Assembly (NCBI RefSeq): GCF_030866765.1
Contig: NZ_CP133017.1
Span: 5,236,501-5,300,500 of the forward strand
From: Paenibacillus silvisoli
GTDB lineage: Bacteria; Bacillota; Bacilli; Paenibacillales; Paenibacillaceae
Length of the DNA stretch: 64,000 bases
Reading direction: 5' to 3'
This document shows, piece after piece, positions 43,580 through 51,698 of this stretch. The position numbers and the translations under genes are program-made. The notes under the pieces were generated by a model. It was not told where the DNA came from, made no database searches, and was given only the letters and a program-made list of their open reading frames with translations. The first letter of the stretch is position 1; the number at the start of each line of letters is the position of its first letter.

Positions 43580-46279
43580 TTACAACGAGACGCCCAAGAA
43601 GCCTCGCGTGAATTGGAAATCGATGTTGCCCTGCCGGTAAAGACGCGGCGTATAGTCATGCTCGATCGTTTGCTTGATGCGTCTAAGCAGCTGCTCCGTC
43701 CAAGCGTTCGGGTCTCCAACGAGCAGCAGATCCAAATCCTGCTCATCTTGGCGCACCACAGCCGGCTCGGAAGCCACTTGCAGCATAGGGACAAAAGGAT
43801 GCGTCTGCATCGGACGATTGCCGACAAGCGCGATTATCACTTCAATTCCCGTAGCGGCCAAGCCCGTAACCGTCTCCACCCAATGCTCCGTCGGCGTCTC
43901 CATGATGTGGAAGCCGTTGCGGCGGACATGCTCGCCATAGGCAATCGATGGCCGGATATTGGATGCGGTGAAGATCTGCTTGCCGTACGCAGGCGCCTGC
44001 AGCAAACCGCTATTTTCAGGTACAACGACCAAGCCGCCCGCGCCGACGATCATTTTGGTCAGCTTCGAGAGCTGTTCGCCGGCCTCGTCGGAGATTGCGC
44101 CATCGGTCATAATACCGATGCGAAGTCCTTCCAGACCGACCGTTTCCTTCTCGGCGGCTCCGTCTGCCGCCAGTTGATCGGTGAACCAATCGATCACCTT
44201 TTTCGATACTTTCGTGATGCCGCCGTCCAGCTGAATGCTCGCGAAACCGAGCCGGCTCGCGTCAACGCCCATCTCCTCCATCTGATGACGCATGAAGTCG
44301 TTGTGCGTTTTCTCGCAGCCATGCTCCAGCAGCAGACAATGCTTTACCATCGGATGCGCGATGTAGCCAATCATCGTTCGGGCATACAGCTGCTCCGCCT
44401 GCCCGCCAGAATTGCCGCAGCCTTCCGTGTGCGCCAAAGCGACAAAACGCGAAATATCCGGCTGTCCGGCCTCTTCCATATTCAGCTGCTTCGTAATCAT
44501 ATTGGCGACCTGTCCGGCGCAAAGGCTGGTCGGCAGAATCAAGCCGATGTTGTCGCTGGATCGGCCATTCGGCTGTTTATGAAAGCTGAATTGGACCGAG
44601 CTAGCCGGCGCATCGTCCTCTTGAATGTCAATCGGCTCGCCCGTCGGTACTGGGGGATGAAGCAGCTCTTGCAGCTGGCTCGCATCGTTTTGCTGCCAGT
44701 TGCGCCAGATTTGCACTTGCGAATGGCCCGCTTTCTCGCCAACGCTTCGTTGACCCGAGGCAATTTGGATCGTCAGCTCAAAGACGTCTTTGCCGAGCTC
44801 ATCCATCGATTTGCCTTCCAAGTACTGACCGGCGTTCACATCCATGTCATTGGACAGCAGCTGGAACCGGTTCGTCGTCGTCACGACCTTAACCGTCGGA
44901 ACGTACGGGAAATTGGTAATGGAGCCGTTCCCCGTCGTAAAGAAAATCATATTGCAGCCTGCGGCTACTTGACCCGCAATGCTCTCGAGGTCGTTGCCCG
45001 GACTATCCATGAAGTAGTATCCGCCGTCCTTCATGAGCTCCCCATACTCGGTCGCATAATCGAGCCGGGTGACGGGATCCTTCTTCATGGCAGCGCCGAT
45101 CGATTTCAAATAAATGTTATATAGGCCGCGGTATTTGTTGCCGCCGGACGGATTGCCTTCCGCGCTGGCGCCATGCCACGATGTGCGATCTCTGAATCGC
45201 TGCACGAGCTCAAGGAATTTACGGGCCGTTTCCACATTCCGCACCTTCGACAGCACGTAAGGCTCCGCACCGATGAGCTCGTCGGTTTCCGCCAAACTGG
45301 CAGCGCCGCCGTAGCGCACCAGCTCTTCCGAAATCCAGCCTAGCAGCGGGTTCGCGGAAATGCCGGAGAACGCATCCGAGCCGCCGCATTGCAGCCCGAT
45401 CTTCAGGTTGCTGATGGATTCTGCCGTCCGCTGCATCGCGTTGACCGCAGGCAGCCACTCGCGAACGATCGCTTCGCCTGCCGCCAAGTTATCTTCAAAC
45501 CCGCCTTGGAGCGACATGAACTTGTGCAGCACGTCGTCGATCGGGTAACCGTGTTCGCTCAAGTACGCTGCGACCATCCCGTTCGTTACCGGCTCAATGC
45601 CGTAATCTACCACCAGAACCGCACCGACGTTCGGGTTCACCATAAATCCAGCGAGCGTCCGCAGCAGCAGATCGAGGTTGTTCGGCTTCTCCGTACCGCC
45701 CTCCGTATGCGCGGCCGGGACAATGCCGTCGATGTTCGGGTATTGCTGAAGCTCGCCTTGCAGCCGAGCGGCAAGCTGCTTCACATAGCTGCCTGTGCGC
45801 GAGGTGGTGCCCAGCAGCACGACATGGTTACGGGTACCGACGCCGCGCGCTTCACAGCGGCGATAGCCCATGAACGTGCGCGTTTCCGTATAGGCCGGCG
45901 ATGCCGGGGCAGGCTGAAAGGTAGCCTCGTCCAGTACGAAAGGCGGAACCTGATCCGCGAAATTCGGCTCCTTCGGCAGCGCAAAGGGCAGGTGACGCAC
46001 GCTAAGGGAATCCAATACTTCCTCGTTGATGACATACTGGCCAGGCTGAATCGCTTGCACCGCCGCACCGAACGGCAGCTCCCACGAAAGCAGCTCCTCT
46101 CCGGGAGCGATCGGCTTCACCGCAAAACGGTGGCCTTCCATAACCGTGTAGTCTAGGGTCAAGCTTTGGCCTTCATATTGAATGACGGTGCCGGCGTCCA
46201 ATTGCCGGATCGCAATCGCGCAGTTGTCTTTGGGCAGGGGAAGTCGGGCAACCTCGTCAAACTGGTAAACTGCATTCAT
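43580..46279 (-). CDS. double-length UxaA/GarD-family dehydratase
   Basis: About 899 residues from the ATG at 46279, behind AAGGAG. The order is an N-terminal SAF domain (residues 1-95), a complete UxaA-type body (about 135-540, with LKIGLQCGGSDAFSGISANPLLG, FMDSPGNDLESIAGQVAAG and the closing GHSQVQIWRNW), and an extra 330 residues. The extra part repeats the first UxaA subdomain: GLILPTSLCAGQVANMI, LAHTEGCGNSGG, LLEHGCEKTHNDF. Single-domain family members are about 500 residues. The first copy lacks the cysteines (HTEGG, VVDYGIE) that the second keeps. Likely a sugar-acid dehydratase (altronate or related) with a cre-like site upstream. Confidence 0.85.
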   Translation of the reverse strand: MNAVYQFDEVARLPLPKDNCAIAIRQLDAGTVIQYEGQSLTLDYTVMEGHRFAVKPIAPGEELLSWELPFGAAVQAIQPGQYVINEEVLDSLSVRHLPFALPKEPNFADQVPPFVLDEATFQPAPASPAYTETRTFMGYRRCEARGVGTRNHVVLLGTTSRTGSYVKQLAARLQGELQQYPNIDGIVPAAHTEGGTEKPNNLDLLLRTLAGFMVNPNVGAVLVVDYGIEPVTNGMVAAYLSEHGYPIDDVLHKFMSLQGGFEDNLAAGEAIVREWLPAVNAMQRTAESISNLKIGLQCGGSDAFSGISANPLLGWISEELVRYGGAASLAETDELIGAEPYVLSKVRNVETARKFLELVQRFRDRTSWHGASAEGNPSGGNKYRGLYNIYLKSIGAAMKKDPVTRLDYATEYGELMKDGGYYFMDSPGNDLESIAGQVAAGCNMIFFTTGNGSITNFPYVPTVKVVTTTNRFQLLSNDMDVNAGQYLEGKSMDELGKDVFELTIQIASGQRSVGEKAGHSQVQIWRNWQQNDASQLQELLHPPVPTGEPIDIQEDDAPASSVQFSFHKQPNGRSSDNIGLILPTSLCAGQVANMITKQLNMEEAGQPDISRFVALAHTEGCGNSGGQAEQLYARTMIGYIAHPMVKHCLLLEHGCEKTHNDFMRHQMEEMGVDASRLGFASIQLDGGITKVSKKVIDWFTDQLAADGAAEKETVGLEGLRIGIMTDGAISDEAGEQLSKLTKMIVGAGGLVVVPENSGLLQAPAYGKQIFTASNIRPSIAYGEHVRRNGFHIMETPTEHWVETVTGLAATGIEVIIALVGNRPMQTHPFVPMLQVASEPAVVRQDEQDLDLLLVGDPNAWTEQLLRRIKQTIEHDYTPRLYRQGNIDFQFTRGFLGVSL

Positions 46280-46329
46280 CGATATTCGTGCTCCTTTTAA
46301 TAGTGTCGTAGGCACTGAACGGAATTTCC

Positions 46330-46343
46330 GGGAAGCGCTTTCG
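46330..46343 (-). promoter_or_regulatory. cre-like CcpA site upstream of the UxaA-family gene
   Basis: CGAAAGCGCTTCCC on the minus strand, with the AAAGCGCTT core, about 50-65 bases before the start codon. Suggests carbon catabolite repression of the sugar-acid dehydratase. Confidence 0.5.
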
Positions 46344-46419
46344 GTTTATCATTAGTTCAGATTATATACTAGATTCACGCAGCTAGGTACATGTTGAGAG
46401 GAATCAAAATTCTACTCCG

Positions 46420-47028
46420 CTATAAATTTTCGGGCAAACCGTGCAGATACATGGTTTTGCAATCCGAATTTTGTTTCAACGCTTCGGTTGTCTTCGGGTT
46501 CGGCGATATGAAAATCGTCGAATAATCGACCTCGTCATATTCCTCCCGGACGGGAAAAGCGAGCCGTTCATCCGTTAACGAAAACGCCGCGTCGATCCCC
46601 GGTTTATTGCCCCTCGCGTCCAGCCGGATCCATTTTCCATGATCCGATAGATAAACCGCGTTCAAGGCGTGGATGCAGTAACCGGTGTCGGGCGTATCTC
46701 CAATCGTCAATCGTTGGTAGCAAAAGCCTGCTGGGATGCCGGCCTTCCTCAGCACCGCGCTCAGCAGGTTGGCTTTGGCGTAGCAGATTCCCTCTCTATG
46801 CCTCAACGCTTCGGATGCGGCGCAAGTAATTCGATTGCTCTGAATATCCCACGAATGAGCGATTTCATCGCGGACATATTCGTACGCGCGTTTTATAAAG
46901 TCTACTTGGACCGCGGACGAAGCTTGCAGCTCGGCCGTCAAAGCTGCAATGTCGGGGTGGCTGAAATCTATTGCCTCTGACTCTAGTAGATAGTCGTCGA
47001 GGTTTTGCGATTGGCAGATTAGGTTCAT
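46420..47028 (-). CDS. transglutaminase-like domain protein
   Basis: 202 residues, no signal peptide. The papain-like triad is visible: cysteine in REGICYAKANLL (about residue 82), histidine in YCIHALNAVYL (about 118) and aspartate in KWIRLDARGNK (about 133). It could be a cysteine protease, amidase or transglutaminase. AAAGGAG precedes the ATG. It follows a zincin-like gene by 19 bases, so the two are probably co-transcribed. Confidence 0.88.
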   Translation of the reverse strand: MNLICQSQNLDDYLLESEAIDFSHPDIAALTAELQASSAVQVDFIKRAYEYVRDEIAHSWDIQSNRITCAASEALRHREGICYAKANLLSAVLRKAGIPAGFCYQRLTIGDTPDTGYCIHALNAVYLSDHGKWIRLDARGNKPGIDAAFSLTDERLAFPVREEYDEVDYSTIFISPNPKTTEALKQNSDCKTMYLHGLPENL

Positions 47029-47047
47029 TTGGAGATTCTCCTTTCGT

Positions 47048-48010
47048 TCAAAGTAAGCTCATCAATTGCTCGTCCAGCCATTTCCCGTACCCGGACCAAT
47101 TCGAGTCTTGCTCTGGATTCGTTTCACGTAGCCGTTTGTAAATTGCGAGCGACAAAGGCATTCCGCCGTTTTGTCTAGCTAGATAGTCCATGCATTCCTC
47201 GTGCGTCCTTATGTTTAGTTTGGAGCTGAGGTACGCTTCCGCTCCGACAACGAAATACTCTTCGGGACCGCTATTGTATGTAGACATTAATTCTTCATAT
47301 CGTTGTTCAAATGGAGCGTTTGTTTTCCTCAGCTCGTTTTGACGATTTTGGGCGATTTCAGAGTCTGGGAATCCATGCAAAGACTCGTGCAGCCAAAGTT
47401 GAGCGAAATGTCGCGGGAGCTGCAATTGTCCGTTTGGAGCTGGATGCATGACCATTGCCCCGTCGGGAAGCCGAAAGGCAATTGGCTTTATGTACGTTGA
47501 TAAATACACCTTTGAACAGATTAGGTGCGGCGCACCAAGGAATGTCCTGATCTCGTTTTCTATTTCGCTTAGAGAATACTCGCTGTTTATAGCAAGATGA
47601 TACCGTTGGGCCATCTCTAGCAAGTAGGGTTTAATTCGGCTTTCCCATGTTTGATCAAGTTCAATCTCTTTTAATAAGCGAAAACATTGAAAGAATGTCT
47701 CCCGTTTAGCGTGCAGTGTCGCACCTAGAATCATTAAACTGCTCTCCCCGGCATTTGAGAAGAGACCGATCATCTCGTCCAACGTTTTGATGTCCAGTCT
47801 TGATACTTCAGAACACAACTCCGACATTGAAATCATGCTTCTGACCCTCTGAATTCGCGCAGCGCCAGACTCGCCGAGCTTTGCGCCCCACTTCTCCCTA
47901 ACATCCGCGTAATGCTGATTATAGAAGGGATCGTCCGACATTGCGTTTAGAAAGAGGATCATGTCGAACGCTTCGTTCGGTTCGAATTGCCAATTTGATG
48001 ATGCAGACAC
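47048..48010 (-). CDS. probable zincin metalloprotease of unknown family
   Basis: 320 residues, soluble. The motif LWLHESLHGF (about residues 206-215) is a full HExxH zinc site, and EEYFVVGAEAYLSSK some 45 residues later supplies a possible third ligand glutamate, the pattern of gluzincin-type proteases. The N-terminal 150 residues are helical. The GTG start at 48010 has GGGAG nine bases upstream. Codon use is more A/T-rich than in the flanking UxaA gene. Middle gene of a three-gene leftward unit with a membrane-anchored protein and a transglutaminase-like protein. Confidence 0.65.
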   Translation of the reverse strand: MSASSNWQFEPNEAFDMILFLNAMSDDPFYNQHYADVREKWGAKLGESGAARIQRVRSMISMSELCSEVSRLDIKTLDEMIGLFSNAGESSLMILGATLHAKRETFFQCFRLLKEIELDQTWESRIKPYLLEMAQRYHLAINSEYSLSEIENEIRTFLGAPHLICSKVYLSTYIKPIAFRLPDGAMVMHPAPNGQLQLPRHFAQLWLHESLHGFPDSEIAQNRQNELRKTNAPFEQRYEELMSTYNSGPEEYFVVGAEAYLSSKLNIRTHEECMDYLARQNGGMPLSLAIYKRLRETNPEQDSNWSGYGKWLDEQLMSLL

Positions 48011-48037
48011 TCATTTCCGCTCCCTTATCGAAAGGCA

Positions 48038-48607
48038 TCACTGCTTCGAATATTCATACAGATGCATGCCCGTGTATTTTATATAAAATCCATCCTTGAT
48101 CGCTTTAAATTGCCCCTCATCCACTCCAAATGAAAAATCCGAACCAGGCCCAGCTCCTGTCTCGTCCACCATAATTTCATTCTTATTAGAGTCGTATAGA
48201 TGAAAGTCGCTGTGTTGGTGACCTCTTGAAATGGTTCCATCGGGATTGTAGCTATAATTGCTAATAAATGCGCCTTTATCCTGGTTCAGCTTATATCGAG
48301 TTTGAAAACTAAAATATATGTCATGTGCGAATTCGCCGCGATTCCAAACTTCCCGAAGATAGATGCTCGTTTGATCGGACTCCATTAGTTTCAGGTCTAG
48401 TTTTAGACGCTCTCCCGATTTAAAAGGAATCCATTCCGGCTTTATAAAAATTTCAATGGGTTGAACGTCTTTGAGCGGCTTCACGACGTAGCCGTTTGCA
48501 TCTAATATCTTCTCCTGAGTTTGAAGCTCTGCATGATCTCGATTAAACAAGAAAAACCCTAGAACCATTAATGCAGCGATAGCAATGAAGACAGCCATTT
48601 TTTTCAT
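48038..48607 (-). CDS. membrane-anchored hypothetical protein
   Basis: 189 residues. An N-terminal hydrophobic segment (VFIAIAALMVLGFFLF) anchors an extracytoplasmic beta-rich domain with the asparagine- and aspartate-containing stretch HLYDSNKNEIMVDETGAGPGSDF. Family not recognised. AAAGGAA precedes the ATG. It is 27 bases upstream of the zincin-like gene and starts 42 bases from 185-bp element C. Confidence 0.65.
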   Translation of the reverse strand: MKKMAVFIAIAALMVLGFFLFNRDHAELQTQEKILDANGYVVKPLKDVQPIEIFIKPEWIPFKSGERLKLDLKLMESDQTSIYLREVWNRGEFAHDIYFSFQTRYKLNQDKGAFISNYSYNPDGTISRGHQHSDFHLYDSNKNEIMVDETGAGPGSDFSFGVDEGQFKAIKDGFYIKYTGMHLYEYSKQ

Positions 48608-48649
48608 ATGAGGTGTTCCTTTCGAAGTGTGAGAAAACGTCAGTGAGGA

Positions 48650-48834
48650 CTAACGGTTGCCACAGCGCTTATTTGCGCAATAAAGACCATTTTTATAATC
48701 TAACGGTTGCCACGGCGCTTATTTAGTCCAAATCGGTACATTTCGCTGCCTAAATCGCCAAATAGCCGCTCTGGCAACCGTTACAATTCCAAAAGGTGCA
48801 TTTGAGGCGAAATAGCCTCGGTGGCAACCGTTAG
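48650..48834. repeat. 185-bp nested inverted element, copy C (GGTTGCCA subfamily)
   Basis: Exactly 185 bp from CTAACG to CGTTAG. Forward units start at 48650 and 48700; inverted units end at 48784 and 48834. The outer forward unit is identical over 24 bases to that of copy B. It lies 13 bases downstream of a leftward P-loop kinase gene and 42 bases upstream of the next leftward gene. Confidence 0.9.
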
Positions 48835-48847
48835 CGTTGGTGCCGTG

Positions 48848-49396
48848 TTACTTTTCCGACAGCTTTAGAATGTTTTCTATGACAGTGGGGATGTCGTCCT
48901 CGCTACGGCTGACTTTGAATAAGTAATCGGCTTCGCCTTCCTCCGGTGCCGGCGTGCGATTCAGCTGTTGGCGGGCCAGCACTTCATCGAACGATGAAGC
49001 GCTGCGAAAGATCGCTTTGCTTCTCTGGCTTTCGGCGATCCTCGACTGAAGCACCTCATCCGGAATATCAAAATAGACAAGAACGCTAATGAACCCCTTC
49101 AATCGAAAATAATCCAGTAAGTTCTTGCGGCCCTCTTGTGCGAGATTGGAATTGCAAAGAATAAGATGACAGTCCGTTTGCTGCACCGCATAATCAACGA
49201 TCGTTTGGGTGACGGCGTATTTCAGCGTATTCGGACCTTCTTTAGGCCGTAATGATTGGTAGCAGGTGTTAATGAACGCCGCATGATTGTCTTGATCGAT
49301 GACGACCGCATTTTTCAGCCGCGATTCCAATTTTCCGGCGAATGTCGTCTTCCCGCTATGTGTTTTACCGACTGTTAGCACAACGATTCTATTCAT
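48848..49396 (-). CDS. P-loop AAA/kinase-like ATPase
   Basis: 182 residues from the ATG at 49396, with GGAGG upstream. Walker A GKTHSGKTT at residues 10-18, followed by VVIDQDNHAAF, LILCNSN and YFDIPDEVLQSRIAESQRSK, a lid-type segment of small-molecule kinases related to zeta-toxin and gluconate-kinase folds. The substrate is unknown. It lies 33 bases after a 53-residue membrane protein gene on the same strand. Confidence 0.8.
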   Translation of the reverse strand: MNRIVVLTVGKTHSGKTTFAGKLESRLKNAVVIDQDNHAAFINTCYQSLRPKEGPNTLKYAVTQTIVDYAVQQTDCHLILCNSNLAQEGRKNLLDYFRLKGFISVLVYFDIPDEVLQSRIAESQRSKAIFRSASSFDEVLARQQLNRTPAPEEGEADYLFKVSRSEDDIPTVIENILKLSEK

Positions 49397-49429
49397 CACA
49401 TGCCTCCGAATCATATGCAGTTCATAATC

Positions 49430-49591
49430 TCACTTTTTGCTTCTCTTCGAAGCCATCCAGAAGACGAGAATCACGATCGGGATAAAAATAAACCAGGGAA
49501 TGTTAATCGTACTTTGGGTGAAAAAGGCGATGACCAACAATCCCAAAGAACCGAGTATGAGCCAAAGACAGCCCCTGCCGAAAGTTTCCAA
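49430..49591 (-). CDS. 53-residue small membrane protein
   Basis: Starts with TTG at 49591, with AGGAGGG nine bases upstream, and ends with TGA at 49430. It encodes METFGRGCLWLILGSLG, two hydrophobic helices (about residues 9-24 and 31-46) separated by the short turn TQSTINIP, and a basic tail KRSKK. Ribosome site, hydrophobic periodicity and basic end together support a real gene. Family not recognised; probably co-transcribed with the downstream P-loop gene. Confidence 0.7.
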   Translation of the reverse strand: METFGRGCLWLILGSLGLLVIAFFTQSTINIPWFIFIPIVILVFWMASKRSKK

Positions 49592-49710
49592 GTTTATAAA
49601 CCCTCCTCTTCATGGGAACCACTGGTTATTTTTCAAAAGAATTCGACACTTCATCTTACGTTCCTTCATGTCCGCACATGACCCGTTTGTTCTTGTTCGC
49701 GCTTCAAAGC

Positions 49711-49737
49711 AAAAAAAGGCAGCCATAACGGCTGCCT
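49711..49737 (-). terminator. intrinsic terminator of the permease gene
   Basis: AGGCAGCC / GGCTGCCT stem with a five-base loop and a seven-T run on the minus strand, about 90 bases after the permease stop. Confidence 0.85.
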
Positions 49738-49825
49738 CTAACGGTCACCTCTAAAATCTCTAATGGATCATCATCGTCATAGCGACGATGTGCTGCCGCG
49801 GCCATCAAGGTCCTTTGATTTTGCT

Positions 49826-50884
49826 TTATATCCAAACTGCCCCAACAAGCCCGCAAGCGACGCCGCCTGCAATGACCGCTCCCAGCACCAGCAGCAATAT
49901 TTTGCGCGGGAAGGAACGAAACACCATTAAGAGCGACGGCAAGCTGACCGCAGGCAGCGTCACCAACAGCGCGGCTGTAGGTCCCACGGCGATGCCGGCC
50001 AGAAGAAAAGACTGGATGATCGGAATCTCCGCAGCCGTCGGTATGACGAACAGCGAGCCAATCACCGCGAACAACAGCAGCATTACAACGCCGGAACCGG
50101 TGGACAACGGGAACAGCCACACCTTCATCGCGCCGAGCAGCAGCACGGCGATCAAGTAAGTCGGAACGACATGGATCAGCATGCTGCCAAGGCTTCGCAT
50201 CCACCGGCTCCAGAAAGGGCCCGCTGTCGAATCGGGTGCGAACGGGACGGCCATCTGCAGATCCGCAGGCAATGCCGCCGCTTCCTCGCCTCTCATCATG
50301 CGGTTGGCGATATAACCGATGCCGAGCGTTAAGAGAATGCCGAACACGATACGTAAAACGACGAACTTCCAAGACAGCACAAAAGCCATAAACACGAGCG
50401 TCGCCGGGTTGAGCAGCGGATTCCCGATCCAGAATGCGAGCGCCGCGCCGACGGAGGCGTTTTTGCGGCGCAGGCCAACGGCAATCGGTGCCGCGCAGCA
50501 GGAGCACATCATACCCGGAAGCGATACAAGACCGCCGCACACTACGCTAGCAAAGTTCGATTTGCCAAAAAGCCGCAGCAGCCAGCGCATCGGAATCAGC
50601 ACCTGCACAAGCGAGCCAAGCAGAATGCCAAGTACGGCCGCCTTCCATACGGATTTAAAATAAACCTTCACGTATTCGACCGCATCGCTCCAAGCCGAAG
50701 CTCCGCCGTTTGCGATCGGATCCCCGAGTATCGATTTTCCGATGGACTGCGTGTCGGCCGCCGTCAACGCTTTAAAGAAATACGGCCACCATTTGACATA
50801 CGTCAATCCCAACGCCGCAATCAGCAGAAACACCGCGACCATCAAGACGGTCCGAACCGAACGCGGTTCCTGCCGCGCATTCAC
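49826..50884 (-). CDS. permease of the YraQ/ArsP-like DUF318 family
   Basis: About 352 residues with eight membrane helices in two halves (from residue 15). The hallmark GLVSLPGMMCSCCAAPIAVGLRRKNAS carries the cysteine motif, and FWIGNPLLNPATLVF follows. The second half has SLFVIPTAAEIPIIQSFLLAGI. ArsP members export trivalent organoarsenicals; other members have unknown substrates. A GTG start at 50884 (AAGGA six bases upstream) fits better than the ATG at 50914 or TTG at 50926, which lack ribosome sites. No ars gene is adjacent. Confidence 0.82.
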   Translation of the reverse strand: MNARQEPRSVRTVLMVAVFLLIAALGLTYVKWWPYFFKALTAADTQSIGKSILGDPIANGGASAWSDAVEYVKVYFKSVWKAAVLGILLGSLVQVLIPMRWLLRLFGKSNFASVVCGGLVSLPGMMCSCCAAPIAVGLRRKNASVGAALAFWIGNPLLNPATLVFMAFVLSWKFVVLRIVFGILLTLGIGYIANRMMRGEEAAALPADLQMAVPFAPDSTAGPFWSRWMRSLGSMLIHVVPTYLIAVLLLGAMKVWLFPLSTGSGVVMLLLFAVIGSLFVIPTAAEIPIIQSFLLAGIAVGPTAALLVTLPAVSLPSLLMVFRSFPRKILLLVLGAVIAGGVACGLVGAVWI

Positions 50885-51083
50885 ATCGTTTCCTTGCAAG
50901 CGGACAACCTCCATTTTATCGATCAACAGCTTTTCTAAGACTACTCCTCACGCATTATCGATGTAAAGTCTCGATTTGCTTAAACGCAGAAAATGGTGAG
51001 ATAAGCGGCTCGAGATCGGGGCGTTCGCCTCCGGGCCGAAGCCCGATGCGCGTTTCCGTTTGACACGGACTCACCTCTTCCCA

Positions 51084-51692
51084 TTAATAATCGTACCGCA
51101 TTACGACCCGGCGTTTGGACGGGTGGGTAACTTCACGGAAGCCGGCCGCGGCGAAGGCATTTCGGCTGCCGACATGGAGCTCGCCCCACGTGATCTCTTT
51201 ACCGGGCGTTGTAATCATGGAATAGCCTTCAAGCGCGCGTGCCCCCTGCTTTCTGGCGAAGTCCACGGCGGCACGCGTAAGCTCGTAAGTCAGCCCTTGC
51301 TTGCGGTAGCCTTTTCGGATGATGAAACAAGTAATGGCCCATACCTCGTCATCATCCTTATCCTCGTTCCGCCCTGCCCACAGAAGCTTGCTGCCCAACA
51401 GACCTTTGTATGCCGTGCGGGGCTCAAGCGCGCACCACCCCACAGGCTCTTCGTCCAGGTATGCGACCAGACCGCTCGTTGTACCCGACTCCGGGTTATC
51501 GCAGCTGGTCTGGACGCGCAGCATGAAAGCCCGTTCGTCCTCATCGACATCGTTCCATTGAGCGCCCGGAATCTTGAATCGCTGGCAATAACAGCGCCCT
51601 CCATGACACTTGGCTGAGCCGAGCACCGTCTCCAGATCTTCCCACGATGCCTCGTTTGCTGGCACAATAGAGATTGATTTGTTCGTAGTCAT
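51084..51692 (-). CDS. GNAT-family acetyltransferase
   Basis: 202 residues from the ATG at 51692, with GGGAGG upstream. The acetyl-CoA binding core is VWAITCFIIRKGYRKQGLTYELTRAAVDFAR (about residues 120-150), with the Q/RxxGx-type loop as RKQGL. The N-terminus has a cysteine cluster, AKCHGGRCYCQRF, seen in a subset of bacterial GNATs. The acceptor is unknown. It starts seven bases after the phospholipase-D-type gene and is probably co-transcribed with it. Confidence 0.87.
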   Translation of the reverse strand: MTTNKSISIVPANEASWEDLETVLGSAKCHGGRCYCQRFKIPGAQWNDVDEDERAFMLRVQTSCDNPESGTTSGLVAYLDEEPVGWCALEPRTAYKGLLGSKLLWAGRNEDKDDDEVWAITCFIIRKGYRKQGLTYELTRAAVDFARKQGARALEGYSMITTPGKEITWGELHVGSRNAFAAAGFREVTHPSKRRVVMRYDY

Positions 51693-51698
51693 CAATCG

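Noticed and set aside
49704..50540. A 278-residue arginine-rich frame overlapping the permease gene
   Set aside because: Shadow of the permease in another frame; lacks hydrophobic helices or motifs.
50927..51083. GC-rich hairpin-like sequence upstream of the permease
   Set aside because: Pairing is short and interrupted and there is no T-run; not enough for a terminator or riboswitch call.
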